Source of the DNA: Rhizomys pruinosus
Taxonomy: Eukaryota; Chordata; Mammalia; Rodentia; Spalacidae
Direction: 5' to 3'
NCBI GenBank assembly: GCA_009823505.1
Contig: VZQC01009573.1
Location: 170,574-234,573 of the forward strand
DNA: 64,000 bases
A program made the translations under genes and the position numbers. Each line of letters opens with the position of its first letter. Position 1 is the first letter of the stretch. Below are positions 44,851-56,559 of the stretch, in pieces. The notes beneath the pieces are model-generated. The model made no database searches and had not been told where the DNA came from. It saw only the letters and a list, made by a program, of their open reading frames with translations.

Positions 44851-44929
44851 CCATAATATTTTTAAATATTTATATCTATTTTAGTATCTCCTTTGAGTCT
44901 CAAGGGTATCCTGCATAGGAGAGAATCTA

Positions 44930-45225
44930 ATACTAGTTTTCTACTATATAGTTATCATAGTAAACTGACTCTTATTGACTTATTATCGTATCCACAGGTT
45001 AACACATCTCTTGGTAGGTTAACCAGGCTCCAGTGGATAGACCCACACTGAAGGACATTTGGAGATGCAAATTAGACTCTATAGTCCTTGTATATGTATA
45101 ATACAGTATATTAAATTGGGAGAGGGAAGTAAGGGGGGAGTGTGGGGAGGAAAGGGGTCAAATTATACTGTATGAAAAGCTCAAAAGTTCAATTAAAAAC
45201 AATATCAAATAAATCTATTACACAA
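44930..45225 (+). mobile_element. Lx-type L1 3' UTR with deletion
   Basis: 'aaactgactcttattgactt' joins to 'ggtaggttaaccaggctcca' across a deletion of the middle UTR. The end 'gggagtgtggggaggaaagg' and A-rich tail follow. Compare 14,090-15,110. Confidence 0.65.
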
Positions 45226-45974
45226 AAAAAGAAAATGAGTATTCTTTGATTTCCCTTCTAGGGCCTGTACAATCAAGGGCTCCCAGGATTGGAAGGACTC
45301 TCAAAGAAAAAATGCATTAACTGTCTCTAAAGTATTCAAATTTCAGTGTATATAAGGGTGGGCAGCTATACAGAATATAAATCCATGGTCCTTGCTAATA
45401 TTGCAGCATAAATCCTGCATGAAGCCCAGGAATCTGAATTTTTACCAAGACCTCCTCCTCCCTCCCAAGGGATTTTTTTTTTAATATACCTGGTCAACTT
45501 TCAACTTTCAAATAATTCTGAAGTGCTTTTTTTTAAAGCACAGGACTGCAATCCAGATCACTACAATACCATTCACTAGTACTAACCATCCTACAGAAAA
45601 ACGTTGAGCACATACACACACACTCAACCAAAACTGAGAATAAGAATTGTCCCTGCAAACAAGGATACTAATGTGGTTCTAGAGTAATCTGTGCAAAAAA
45701 AGGTCAAAGGTTGCAGCCGATGATCAATGTGTTGAACCTAACAGTGTTACTCAGGAAGAGTGTAGAGGAAGAAAGGAAGATGAAAGTGAAGAGAGGATGA
45801 GGAAGGACAAAGAGAGGGGAAGAAAAATCCTACTTCTGACTAATGAGATGTTGTCAGTTCCTCGACCTCCCCCAGGGTGCAGTGCTGCCATTTGGATCTT
45901 TGGATTAAATATGCTCCATCTTCTGGAATGGCAGATCCACTAGTCTCCTGACACAGGCCGTCAAAATTAGGGAG
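45226..45974. other. Unassigned sequence with purine-rich patch
   Basis: No gene recognised. A purine-rich patch lies at 45,755-45,830. Confidence 0.4.
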
Positions 45975-46375
45975 CTACAGCTGTGTGTATGGGTTTATTT
46001 CTAAGTCCTCTGCTGTATTTCATTTCCTTACATGTCTATTTGGGGGCTGATGGCTCTATAGTATAGTCTGAAGTCGGGTATTGTGATGTCACAGCACTGC
46101 TTTATGCTTAGGATTATACTTGTTATTTGGAGTCTTTCCTGTTTCTATATGAATTTTAAGATTCTTTTTTTCTAGTTCTGTAAGAATGTCATTGGGAATT
46201 TGATAGGTTCACACTGAATCTGTATTGTTCAGTTTCCAAGTATTTGTGTAGTTTCTGTAGTTTCTCTTGCTATTGATTTCTAGTTTTATTTCATATGCTC
46301 TAAGAGGATGTAGGAAATTATTTGATCCTTTTTTATTTGTTAAGACTTCCTTTGTCGTTCAGGATGTGGCACACA

Positions 46376-46411
46376 TTTTTAATATTTATTTTATTACTTA
46401 TTTATCTGTTT

Positions 46412-46448
<37 letters not shown>

Positions 46449-46619
46449 TATGTGCAAATGTGTGCATGGTGCCCATGCAGGCCAGGATTGGGCACCCAGA
46501 TCCCCTGGAGCTGGAGCTACAAGCAGTTATAAGCTGCCCATGTGGGTGCTGGGAACTGAACTCCAGTCCACTGAAAGAGCAGTAAAAGCTCTTAACCACT
46601 GAGCCGTCTCTCCAGCCCC
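46376..46619 (-). mobile_element. B2-superfamily SINE with GT microsatellite
   Basis: Antisense B2: tail region grown into a (GT)n run (46,414-46,447), then 'cccatgtgggtgctgggaac' and 'gccgtctctccagcccc'. Open frames on both strands here are derived from it. Confidence 0.92.
46414..46447. repeat. (GT)n microsatellite
   Basis: About 17 GT units in the tail of the B2. Confidence 0.95.
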
Positions 46620-47703
46620 ATAGAATGACATATATTTTAGATACAGTTACATGGGTTGTTGAGAAGGATGTTGGATGGAATATTCTAGAGATAGATATTA
46701 GGTTCATTTGATCTATGGTACAGCTCAACTCTGACATTTCTTTGATGACTTTTAATTTTGATGGATAACTAAAGATGAGAAGTAATTAAGTTGTCCACCA
46801 TTATGTGTGTGACCGTTTACACTTATTAGTGCTTGTTTTATGTAACAGGGAGCCTCCACATATATTTACAATTACTATCCTCTTTACAGATTCTCCTCTT
46901 TATTGGTAAATAGTGGCATTCTTTACGTAGTCTGACTAATTTTGGCTTGAAGTCTATTTTATCAGATATCACATTACTTATGCTGTTTTGTTTATGGTTC
47001 CACTTTCTTTACAGATTGTAGTCTCCCATCCTTTGCCCCCCAGTCTCTGGGAGTCTTTACTACTGACTTATGCTTCCTGGAGAGCATAGTTAGATCTAGT
47101 TTTTTTCTTTTTTTTAATCTAGTCTACTTATCTGTGTCTCTTCATTGGTGAATTGGGGTCATTTACATTTACAGTTATTATTGGAAGATGTTAGATAATT
47201 CCTGTAATTTTATTATCTGGTTGGTTGGATGTGTTTTTTGTTCTGTCTTTTGCCATATTAGTATTAAAACTTGTTTGCAGTGTTGGGCATGATGGATTTC
47301 TTCCTATGTCTCCTTTGTTCATCTAGTCTTCTGAAATTTATTCTTTTCTGGGTTCTTATGTTAGAGATTGTCTTTCTTCCTCCTCTGTGTATATTCCTCT
47401 AAGTGTCTTCTGCAGTGCTGGCTAGATGAACATGAGCTGCCTTAGTTTGTGGTTGTCTTAAAATGTCCTTATTTCTTCATTAAGTTTAAAACATATATCA
47501 TCTTGGTTAGCAGTTATTTACTTTCAGAGCTTGAAATATGTTATCCCATGATTTCCCAGTTTTAAGGTTGCTGATGAGAGTTCGGATATGTTTTCTTGTG
47601 TAGGTGAGCTTGCATTCTTTGCTTTGTAGCCTTCAATATTGATCTTCTCTGGCCATGTCTATACTGGGCTTTAAGAGCCTCTTGAATTAGTTGTCCATTA
47701 CTG

Positions 47704-47822
47704 TCTCTTTCTTTTTCTTTTTTTCTTTTTTTTTTTTTTTTTTTTGGTTTAGCTTGAAACTCATAGAGATCTGCCTGCCTCTCAAGTACTGGGATTAAAG
47801 CTGTACCCCACCATGCCCAGCA
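47704..47822 (-). mobile_element. B1 SINE, truncated
   Basis: A T run (47,725-47,744) then 'gagatctgcctgcctctcaa' and 'gtactgggattaaagctgta' mark the head half of an antisense B1. Confidence 0.85.
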
Positions 47823-47954
47823 TTCATAATTTCATAGATTAGATTCTCTTTGCCTTTAGTTTTATCTTAGCTCTCACAACCTCTAGAGTCTTAGGCCTGG
47901 TCTCTCGGTAGCTTCCCAGGGTTCCTGAGTGTTGTGGTCAAGATTATTTAGTTC

Positions 47955-48189
47955 TCTTTTAAAAATAATGTATTATTTTTATTTTATGGGTTTGAGTGTA
48001 TTGCCTGCCAGCAGATAAGTGCACCCATATCGTGCAATGCCTGGGGAGGTCAGAAGAGGGTGCCAGATGCCCTGGAACTGGAGTCACAGACTGTTGTTAG
48101 TCACCATATGACTGCAGGGATTCAAAAATCTGGGTCCTCTGCAAGAGCAGTCAGTGCTCTAAACCTGGCAGAGCCATCTCTCCAGCCCC
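47955..48189 (-). mobile_element. B2-superfamily SINE (older form)
   Basis: Antisense: 'tgggtttgagtgtattgcct', 'cctggaactggagtcacaga', 'cctctgcaagagcagtcagt' and 'gagccatctctccagcccc'. Confidence 0.92.
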
Positions 48190-48489
48190 TTATTTCATTG
48201 CTTTTTATTGATGTTAGAATCTAATATTTTCTTGACCTCATCCTCCATCTCAGATATTCTTTCTTCTTTCTGGTCAAGTCTATCAAAGCAACCATTTTCA
48301 AAGCCATTTTTCTTTCAATTTTCAGCTGAAACATCAAGTTGTCTACCACCCTGGGGATGATTTATCTCTCTCCTTTGGGTGCCAACTGTCCTCGCAAAGC
48401 CCAGATTTCATATGCTGCTATTTATACCTGCTTTGTTTCATCTATCCCTTAAAGTAGGCTATATAATTTATTTAGATATTATTCTTATT

Positions 48490-48605
48490 ATTAAGATGAC
48501 TTTTTCTACAATATAACTTTCATGAGAGTAGGATTTATGTTTCATGTGATGTTCTATGCCCAGTACTTGGAAAAATAGAGTAGATGGCACATACCAAGGG
48601 AAATA
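48490..48605 (+). mobile_element. L2-like 3' end fragment
   Basis: 'ctttcatgagagtaggattt' followed by 'ctatgcccagtacttggaaa' and 'agatggcacataccaagg' follows the L2 LINE 3' end (ctccatgagggcaggga ... agcacctag ... tggcacatagtagg). Confidence 0.5.
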
Positions 48606-48679
48606 AAATTATAAACAAAATCTCCACGCCCAGAAAAAATTTCTGTAGAGATAAAAGAGAATTAAAGCAGTGATATTAA

Positions 48680-48845
48680 AGCCAAGTATAGTGGCCCACA
48701 TCTTTAATCCTAGCATGCAGGAGGCAAAGGCAGGCAGATAGATAAGAGATTGAGGACAGTTTGATTTTTATAGCAACTTCTAGGGCAGCTGGGACTGCAG
48801 GGAGACTCTGTCTCAAAAAGGCCAACCAAACAAAACAAAACAATA
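48680..48845 (+). mobile_element. B1 SINE, diverged
   Basis: 'agccaagtatagtggcccac', 'ggaggcaaaggcaggcagat', 'gcagctgggactgcagggag' and 'actctgtctcaaaaaggcc'. Confidence 0.85.
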
Positions 48846-50049
48846 TTATTGAATAAGACCTTAACCAGAAAGTGGTATACATCATGGGCAATCTGCTAAA
48901 GGGATTGCAGAAACAGAGAAGGCTCTCGTCTACAGCTGGGTAGATGCAGCCCTGTTGTATTTTGTAGGTTTAGTGATCTGCAGTCAGGACAGCTGGAGTA
49001 AGATCTGTCTTCTGACACAGACTTAGAGCCTGTTTTCCTTAATGATTCATTTCAAAGAGATGGTTGTTTGGTCCTGAAGGAAATACTCCTGATTGTGAGG
49101 CAGGCCAGATGCTTATTTAAAGAGATTTGCATACGTGGAAAAAGCAAAACAAATTCTGAAAGAGAAAAGAAAGAGTGGGGAAGATTCCCCCTGCTTCCAA
49201 TAAGGGGAATTATGACTTTCAGTTCTATTCTGAATATGTATTTGCCCTTTCTGCACTTAGCATTTGTTAAGTAAACAAATAACTAAATTCAGATAGTTTC
49301 CTTGGGATTGACAATAAGCACTCAAGAACAAAAAATGTGTCATATTTATTTTCCTCTACAAGACCAGCAGAGTGTTTCTGGAATGAAAGAAAAAGAGAAA
49401 GGAGCCAGTCATTTCAACAACTGAAAAGCAATCTCTACACAAGGACTTACTAAAGTATTAAGAGAATAAAATACTTGACAGATAAGCTAAGCTTATTATG
49501 AGTTCCTGAACAGCCACAGAACATCTCCATATGCTCTTTTAACTATGAATCAGAACAAGGCTGAACAGATAAACAGGACCCTATCCAACTCTGGATTCTA
49601 CAGTTCCCAGCTCGCTCGCAGCATTTGCTTATCCTCGGGCCCCTTGCTTTTCTCCCTTCCCTACCACTGGAGCCAGCTCTCTCTGCTTGGCTAGGAAAGC
49701 TCATTCAGTTTTCTCAGAGCCCTGCTTTGGAATTCATTCAAAGCTAGGAACTTAGGCTCATTTACAGGGGCTGCATGCTCTGCATAATCTCTTCACCCAT
49801 CTTGGGCTTCAATTTTCTCTTAACAATGTTCACTCTACCCTATTCGGTCCAAAGATCACTCTCCTTGACAGAGAAGACAGGAGCAAATGGGAGAAAAGGA
49901 GTTCTGCTTTCTTGGAGTCATCCATCAACATCGCTGTTTGGCCTCAAGCGGTTGGCCCCTTCCTTGCTCCTGCTCTAGACTTAAAGGCCCTCCACTACCT
50001 TCAGCCTTTTCTCCTCATATAACTCAGTTCACTCTACCCTTTGGGCTGG
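48846..50049. other. Unassigned sequence, no gene seen
   Basis: About 1.2 kb of unique-looking DNA. Open frames of 67-92 codons overlap on it in several phases, and none has support. Confidence 0.45.
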
Positions 50050-50338
50050 ATCCAGTACTACCCCGCCGCTCACGTGGTGTGTTTGTGTATACCTGCATAT
50101 GTGCCTGCAGAGGCCAGGGGGCTGTGACGTGTCCTGTTCTATCACTCTCCACCTTATTCGTTTGAGACAGGGTCTCTCACTGGACCTAGAGCTCACCATT
50201 TTTTGGCTGGGTTGGCTGGCCAACAACCCTCAGCAATTCTCCTGTCTCTCTCTCTCACAGGATGGGATGGAGGTGTATGTGGCCATGCCCAGTTTTTATG
50301 TAGGTACTGAGGATTGAACTGAGCCATCTCTGCAGCCC
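50050..50338 (-). mobile_element. B4-type SINE (B1/tRNA fusion)
   Basis: Antisense: 'tatgtgcctgcagaggccag', 'atcactctccaccttattcg', 'tgagacagggtctctcactg', then the tRNA-like end 'ctgaggattgaactgagcca'. It is a diverged B4/B4A. Confidence 0.75.
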
Positions 50339-50497
50339 CAACCTTTGCTTCTCTTCACACTGTCGTTAGCAACGGGCCTCTCTCCACCTTTTGGCATATG
50401 CTCTTTTTCAATGAGTCTCTTGGTAGAACATCACCTTGGCTCTAGATGTCATCATTTTGGGATGTCAAAGACAGAATTACTACTTCAAAGGAAAATG

Positions 50498-50498
<1 letters not shown>

Positions 50499-50538
<40 letters not shown>
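50499..50538. repeat. (TA)n microsatellite
   Basis: About 18 TA units. Confidence 0.95.
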
Positions 50539-50539
<1 letters not shown>

Positions 50540-50639
50540 TATGTATGAAATTTTTCAGTGTCATAATGATCCTTTACTAGATCCTTTAAAATCTGCTTTC
50601 TCCAAGTGTTAAGTACCTACCTGTGTTGGCATCCCAAAT

Positions 50640-50788
50640 CTTTCTTTTAGACAGAATCTCACTATGTGGCCCCGGCTATCTTGAACTGGCTATGTAGACT
50701 AGGCTGGTTTTGAACTCACAGATATTCACCTGCCTCTATGTCTCCCAAGTGCTGGGATTAAAGGCATGTGCCATCACTCTCTGCCAAG
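50640..50788 (-). mobile_element. B1 SINE, diverged
   Basis: Antisense: 'tttagacagaatctcactat', 'gactaggctggttttgaact', 'caagtgctgggattaaaggc'. Confidence 0.88.
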
Positions 50789-50837
50789 CCCCCTTTTTTT
50801 GGCTGGCACAACACACAAAGTGATCAAATCACTTCAT

Positions 50838-51797
50838 CAGATTTTTTTATTGATGTTTTGTGTATTTCAGGGATCATTTTTCAATTCGGTTCAGGCATAT
50901 TCCCCTTTCCCTCTCTGCCCCCCCAGATCATGCACTGTCCTGAATCTTTCAGTCTTTTTTTATGCTTAGGAATTCACATTTTCCTCCATTAATTTTATAT
51001 TTACTCTAAAATATGATACATACTCTCCACCACCATATACAGTAATTACAGAGTCAAAATAATTGTAATGATTCTAGACCCCTTGAGAGATTCACATTAT
51101 AAACACATAATTGCTTTCAGATAAACAGAAATATATTACAATAATGTTGTTCAGCTTGCCTTTCAATCTGGGGATTTTGGTGTTAACATCCACAAACGAT
51201 GGAAACTATTCTCCATTTTGTTTTTTCTGGGACTGTGTTACTTCATACTCAGCATAATGGTTTTGAGCTCCACCCATTTACCTGCAAAATTCATAATGCC
51301 ATCTTTCTTTACTGCTGAATAGTACTCATTGTGTAGATGTACACATTTTTGTCCTCCACTCATCAGTTGAGGGCATTTGGTTTTGATTTCCTAGCTCTGC
51401 GTATTGTGAAGAGAGCTGCAATAAAACCTAGTGCATTGGCTTTTGTGGTAGATGAGTCTTTTGGGTATATACCCAGGAAGTGGTATGACTGGGTCAGGTT
51501 GTAAGGCTTTTTTGAGTCTTTAAGGTTCTCCACTGCTTTCCATAGTGGTTGCTACAAGCTTTGCATTCCCACCAGCAGTGATGAAGTGTTCCCCCTTTCC
51601 CACATAACCTCTCAGCATCCTGTTCTTTTGTTTTCTTGAAATTTGGCTGCCGTATTGTAGTGAGAATGATAATCTGAGATTGTTTAATTTGGCATTTCCT
51701 TAATTTATTAATAATGTTGAACACTTTAAGTTGTTTCTCAGATGATCTTTAATTCCTCACTGGCTTCACCAATTCTAATCCTTCCTGTTATACCATA
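50838..51797 (-). mobile_element. L1 LINE 3' end, minus strand (younger subfamily), indel-rich
   Basis: Antisense 3' UTR ('cttaggaattcacattttcc', 50,966) and ORF2 end ('gactgtgttacttcatactc', 51,231). Compared with the intact stretch at 7,392-8,300, single bases are missing or added repeatedly, for example 'gtacacattttt' for GTACCACATTTTT at 51,338. Confidence 0.85.
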
Positions 51798-51812
51798 GAA
51801 ACAAGGTATAGA

Positions 51813-51961
51813 TCCGGGTGTGGTGGACACACCTTAAATTTCAGATTGCAGGAGGCAGAGGTGAGGCTGATCTCTGTAGATTTCAAGGCACAACCTGGAT
51901 ACTACGAGTGAGTTCCAGCCAGCTGGCTACAAGGAAGACCTGCCGCTTAAAAAGAACAAAG

Positions 51962-52019
<58 letters not shown>
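51813..52019 (+). mobile_element. B1 SINE, indel-rich, with (GA)n tail
   Basis: 'atccgggtgtggtggacaca' through 'ggcagaggtgaggctgatct' to 'gacctgccgcttaaaaag', then a (GA)n tail. Imperfect flanks gaaacaaggtatag (51,799-51,812) and gaaataaggtatag (52,020-52,033) fit a target-site duplication. Confidence 0.85.

Positions 52020-52021
<2 letters not shown>
51963..52021. repeat. (GA)n microsatellite
   Basis: About 29 GA units expanded from the B1 tail. Confidence 0.95.
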
Positions 52022-52025
<4 letters not shown>

Positions 52026-52033
52026 AGGTATAG

Positions 52034-53604
52034 GAGACTGAACCAGACAGTCCTTTCTCACCATTGTCTCTTTAAAAAATCCAAAAGAATGTCCATACAT
52101 TTGGGGAGAAAAGTGTATTTGTGTGGTGGAATGGAGGATTATGGAAGTGGAATTCCTGCCTATGAGCTCCACAAGGATGAGGGAAAAGGGCCGTCGAGGG
52201 CCGCATGTGCACATGCCAGGGAGTCTCTGAAACAGTGACAGAAAGAAGAACAAAGGTGCTTATTAAGGGAGGACGGGACTGAAAGTACAGTTTCATTGAG
52301 CACTTTGACACTTGCCCTGCCATTCCTCTACCTTGACTTCACGTTCACCTAACAGTATGTATCTATCCCATCAGCTGTCAAAAGGCTCTCCTGTGTGGTA
52401 GATGTGCAAGAGATTTAGCCAAGGTCTCAACTCTAGTGAACAGCAGGGTGGACTCTATTATCTCCCAGAAGCTGAAGTGGTTCTCCACTCTCTTCCAAAG
52501 GGTTACTGTTCAGGGCACTGCTAAGCATCCATAGCAATTAAAGGACAGGTTTGGCAACATCCTTCACGCACCGGCACAGGCAAATCCAGAGCTTCTTCGG
52601 TCTGTGTAGGTGGTCCCCCATAGCGGGATCTGGGATTATTTAGAGCTGTCCAGTTTCACCTGATGTTCTTAGAACAAGGGTGCATCCGTCCTTGACAGTC
52701 ACAGGGAGAAATGGCAACTACCTCTGAGAAATCCCGAATGTGAAAAGCTCTTCCTGGGTGTCTCTTCCCTTCTGCAACTTCCCTCCCGTCTCCTTTTATA
52801 CTCGGCAGCATCCACTTTGGCCCCATGATCTCTCTCTTTCTCTTCCTCCTCCAACACACCCTTCCACCACCCATCACTACGGTGTACTTTCCTCCAGTTC
52901 TCGGCCCCCAAGCTCTCACCAGCCAACACTGTGCTTGTGCCTTCCCGTCTATGACAGTCTTACTTCTCCACTCAATCCATTCATTTACCAAACCCCTGTT
53001 GAATGGCTATTATCTGGGCACCATATATGAGCTGGGAGCATAGCATTGAACAAGAGATTAGATAGGTTTTAAATTTATAGTCTTTGCGGCTCTTTTTGAC
53101 TACACTGTGGCTCTTTTCCTTTGAAATGTCCCAGATTTTCTCTTTATAGTCATATCACCCTCAGTGTATTCTCCCAGACATATGAAACCCATCTCTGACT
53201 TGTTACTTTCTCTCCACCGCTAGTCACTTACAAAGTCTATCCTACAAATTCCACATGTGTGATCCGTCTCTATAGCCACACACACTGTGCAGGCTTAGAA
53301 ATCCTAGCTCTGGTCACTGGGACTGATTCAGCAACCTCTAACTCCCTAACTCTACACTCTGCCTTTGTTGACATCCACAAACATGTCTTCCATGAATCAC
53401 TCATAATTTAAAACTAACATCTAGTCAGGTTCATTTTTTTCTTATATAAAGCCTTTCAAAAGCCCCTGATACTTGAGATGATACACAAAACATGTTAGGA
53501 TTTGTCTGTATCTTGCATTTGTTTTATCCTTTCAGATAGTTCTTACCTTATATTTTACCTAGCATTTGTGTATATGTCTCTAATTTAAATGAGAAATTTT
53601 TGTT
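52034..53604. other. Unassigned sequence, no gene seen
   Basis: About 1.6 kb of unique-looking DNA. A pyrimidine-rich patch lies near 52,825-52,870. Overlapping frames of 72-111 codons occur on both strands around 52,650-53,040, but none has motif or splice support. Confidence 0.45.
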
Positions 53605-53690
53605 TTGTATAGTGTTGGGTATGAAATCCAGGGTTTCCCACCTACCACACAAGTGTTCTGCCACCTGGGCACATTCCCAGCATGGATATC
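53605..53690 (-). mobile_element. tRNA-like SINE fragment (ID or B4 part)
   Basis: 'gttgggtatgaaatccaggg' followed by 'cacacaagtgttctgccacc' and 'tgggcacattcccagc' is a diverged antisense ID/B4 tRNA-derived part. Confidence 0.55.
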
Positions 53691-54107
53691 ATTATGGGTG
53701 ATTTGCACCTCCCAATAGTCTCCAGGCCTAGCACAGGAGTGAGCTGGTATATCCCAGCTCCTTATCAGGGTTTGACCTGAACTAGGTATCAGCTGTTATC
53801 TCACATTTCTGTGCATCTTTAATTCAAACTTCCGTGCGCATGTCTTAAACTCTTGGGGTAGTCATCAGTCTTATTTACAAATGTACTAAATTTCTTCTTC
53901 TGAGAACATTGTAGAATTGTTTTTAACTCTCCTTAATGATATAGAAGGGAAAGACCAAAAAAAAGGTTAATTGGAGGTGAATGCACACATGTGAAAATGT
54001 TACAATGAAATTTATTATTTTATACAAATATTACATGCCAATAAAAAAAGACAGAGATGACCACTTAATTTGTTCTTATGAATGTAACGAAAGGGACAGG
54101 GACATTC
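53691..54107. other. Unassigned sequence
   Basis: AT-rich, with no recognised gene or repeat. Confidence 0.4.
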
Positions 54108-54440
54108 TTTTATGTGCCTCAGGAGGTTAAAGTGGTAGCGGCACAAGCCTGATTACCCAAGTTCAAGCCTTTGAATCCATATAAAAAGGCATGTGTGGTG
54201 GCACCTGTCTGTAATCCTAGCACCCTATGAGGAGATGGAAGGCTCAGACAGAAGAATCACGGAGGCTCACGCACCAGCCAGCCTGGAGTACTCAGCGTAT
54301 TGTCAGAAACAAGAGACATCCTGCCTCAACGAGGTGGGAGAGAACCAACTCCCCACATTTGACCTCTGATCCTCACCCTTGTGCTGTTGAATGCAGCCAC
54401 CTGCATTTGCTTACACACATGTACAAAATTAAATACAAAC
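54108..54440 (+). mobile_element. Composite SINE (B2/B3-like ends, B1-like middle)
   Basis: tRNA-like head 'ggttaaagtggtagcggcac', '7SL-like middle 'gcatgtgtggtggcacctgt', 'gtctgtaatcctagcaccct', then 'agagaaccaactccccacat' and 'tttgacctctgatcctcacc' of a B3-like end. It has the same build as 6,005-6,332. Confidence 0.65.
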
Positions 54441-54451
54441 AGAAAGTGCAT

Positions 54452-54582
54452 ATGTCAGCTGGACACGGTGGTGTATATTTGCAATCCCAGCTACTCTAGG
54501 CTGAGGCAGGATCACTTGAGCTCATGAGTTAGAGACCAGCAGGAGTAACAAAGTAGGACCCTACTTCAACAACAAAAAAGCA
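54452..54582 (+). mobile_element. Proto-B1 (PB1/FLAM-like) monomer
   Basis: 'agctggacacggtggtgtat', 'caatcccagctactctaggc' and 'ggatcacttgagctcatgag' retain the 'cttgagctc' wording of 7SL-derived ancestors lost in typical B1. It is an old copy. Confidence 0.6.
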
Positions 54583-54917
54583 TGCCATTTCCTGGAGAAA
54601 GCATCAAACCGCCCAGTGTGAGGTAGCCAGCACATTGGTATTCCTTTGCTGTAGGGCAAGTTCAAGAGCAGATGGCACATTCATCAGCTCAGGTTCCCAA
54701 GAAACAGAGGTGAGCAGTGGCCCCTGCTATGCTTGATGGGTCACATGAACAGGAAAATATCAGTAAAGACTCAGGGAAATGTGGAAGTTCTCATTGTGAC
54801 CACGCATGGGAATCCGATCCCAATGGCTCCACTCCTTTTATGTCTCCCTACCCATATAGACTAGAATTACTTTAATAGTGATACCTGAGTTTTCTTAATT
54901 CAAAATGTCCAGTTTTA

Positions 54918-55067
54918 GCCAAGCGTGGTGGCACACACTTTTAATCCTAGCACTTGGGAGGCAGAGGCACATGGATCTTTGTGAGTTCAAGGCTACCCTG
55001 GTCTACAGAGTGAGCTCCAGGACAGCTGGGGCTATAGGGAGACCCTGTCTCAAAAAGACCAAAAAAA
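54918..55067 (+). mobile_element. B1 SINE with target-site duplication
   Basis: 'gccaagcgtggtggcacaca' to 'gaccctgtctcaaaaagacc'. The flank aaaatgtccagtttta occurs at 54,902-54,917 and 55,068-55,083. Confidence 0.96.
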
Positions 55068-55083
55068 AAAATGTCCAGTTTTA

Positions 55084-55871
55084 AATATCTTTTCCCTGTG
55101 TCTTCTCTCTTGGTACTAAGCTACAATTTCTGCTCATTCTAGCACAATCCTGATTTCCAAAACACAAACATTAACATGTCTAATTCATAATCCAGTGATG
55201 GTCACTTGCTTAGCTTTCTGTAGTGAACAAAATGTCACTTTCTCCATGGCTCTGCTGCAGCCAGGGATCTTTGGGAATAGACAGAAAGACAGCTCTTGAA
55301 CATGCTCCTAAGCTCAGCAGCAAAGCCAAGGGGCTGTGACAAATTAGCTGACTAGAGGCTGTGCGTGCTGCAGTAAGGTCTCCCTGAATCCTCTGTCCCA
55401 GCAGATGGCACAATATCATGGCAATAAATGTAATGACTGTGCCTCTCCATTTGCTTTAAAAAAAAAATCCTACTTGTGAGCCTGTAATTCTGTGAGCAGA
55501 TAAAATAATCCTTTCTCTGTGATGCTTTTTTAAACATAAAACAATGACACATTTGAAAGAGAAAAGCATTCCTAAACAGAGTCTATTCCTTAAAGAAATG
55601 GCTTAAAATATATCTATTCTCTGCAATCTTTATGGTTACTTGAAAGGCGTATTTTTTTATCCTCATGTAAATGTATTATGCAGCTCTCCAATATTCTTGC
55701 ACATCAGCCCAGAGCTAGTTACTGTGTGCTCTAGTTTGAGAAAAAAAAAAATCAAAGATCCCACAGCCTCCTTAACTATTTTTTTTTCTGTCTATGAATA
55801 GTTCTGACACAATGCTAATTCCCTCTTCTGGCAGACAGATTTCCAAATGCATCTTTACTTGAGAATAATAG
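55084..55871. other. Unassigned sequence
   Basis: About 0.8 kb without recognised gene or repeat. An A run lies at 55,740-55,751. Confidence 0.45.
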
Positions 55872-56270
55872 GTAGGGGCTGGAGAGATGTCTCCAGCACT
55901 GAATGCTCTTGCAGAAGACCCAGGTTCACTTCCCAGCACCCACATTGTGTCTAACAACCATCCATAACTCTAGTTCTACAGGATCTGACACCCTCTTCCG
56001 GCCTCTGCAGACACTGAACACACAGGTACTTTTTTTTTTTTTCTTTTTTTTTTTTTTTTATGTCTTTTCGAGACAGGTCCCCGTAGCCCCAGCTTCCTGG
56101 AACTCACTCTGCTAACCAGGCTGGCCTTGAAACTCACAAAGATCCGCCTGCTCTGCTCTCCCAGAGTGCAAGAACTTAAAGCGTGTGCCACCATGCCCAG
56201 CAGCAACAGGTTCTCTTATATGCAGTCAGGCAAAACACTCATACACATTTAAATAATATAATAAATAGGT
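55872..56270 (+). mobile_element. B2-superfamily SINE split by a nested B1
   Basis: Head 'ggggctggagagatgtctcc' and B-box part 'aggttcacttcccagcaccc' run to about 56,027. An antisense B1 occupies 56,028-56,207, and the B2 end 'gcagtcaggcaaaacactca' follows from 56,208. Confidence 0.93.
56028..56207 (-). mobile_element. B1 SINE nested in B2
   Basis: Antisense: T-rich start, 'tcttttcgagacaggtcccc', 'aaccaggctggccttgaaac', then 'gtgtgccaccatgcccagc'. The flanks 'acaggta' and 'acaggtt' fit a short target-site duplication. Confidence 0.93.
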
Positions 56271-56559
56271 GCAGCTAATTATAACACATTTACTTAGTGC
56301 CTGAAATTTATAATTAAGCATTTATGGGCACTGTTTCTGTGGCCATGTGCTTTCCAAATTCGATTGTACATTTTAACCTGGAATATCATAAAACTTTGAA
56401 TTTCAACTTTACTTCTTGATATTCATAAGTCTTGAGTACTTTATTGAGGGGGAAATAGCTACATTTACTACAACTACAATATAATTTCCTAGAAATACTT
56501 TCTGAAAGTCAACCAAATTGTAGACTTAAAAAATTCAATCCAAAGAAAGAATTCTGTGT
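56271..56559. other. Unassigned AT-rich sequence
   Basis: No recognised gene or repeat. Confidence 0.4.

Larger units (their letters stand above)
45975..48345 (-). mobile_element. Ancient mammalian L1 (L1M-type), minus strand, split by SINEs
   Basis: Antisense order: ORF2 5' part ('tatagtatagtctgaagtcg', 46,059; 'atgtcattgggaatttgata', 46,186), endonuclease region ('ttatcagatatcacattact', 46,959; 'gaattggggtcatttacatt', 47,151), then sequence upstream of ORF2, toward ORF1. It is split by a B2 (46,376), a B1 (47,704) and a B2 (47,955). The pieces rejoin in order, so it was one element. Confidence 0.65.

Noticed and set aside
46267..46602. Frames with a Val-Cys run
   Set aside because: They are produced by the (GT)n run in a B2 tail.
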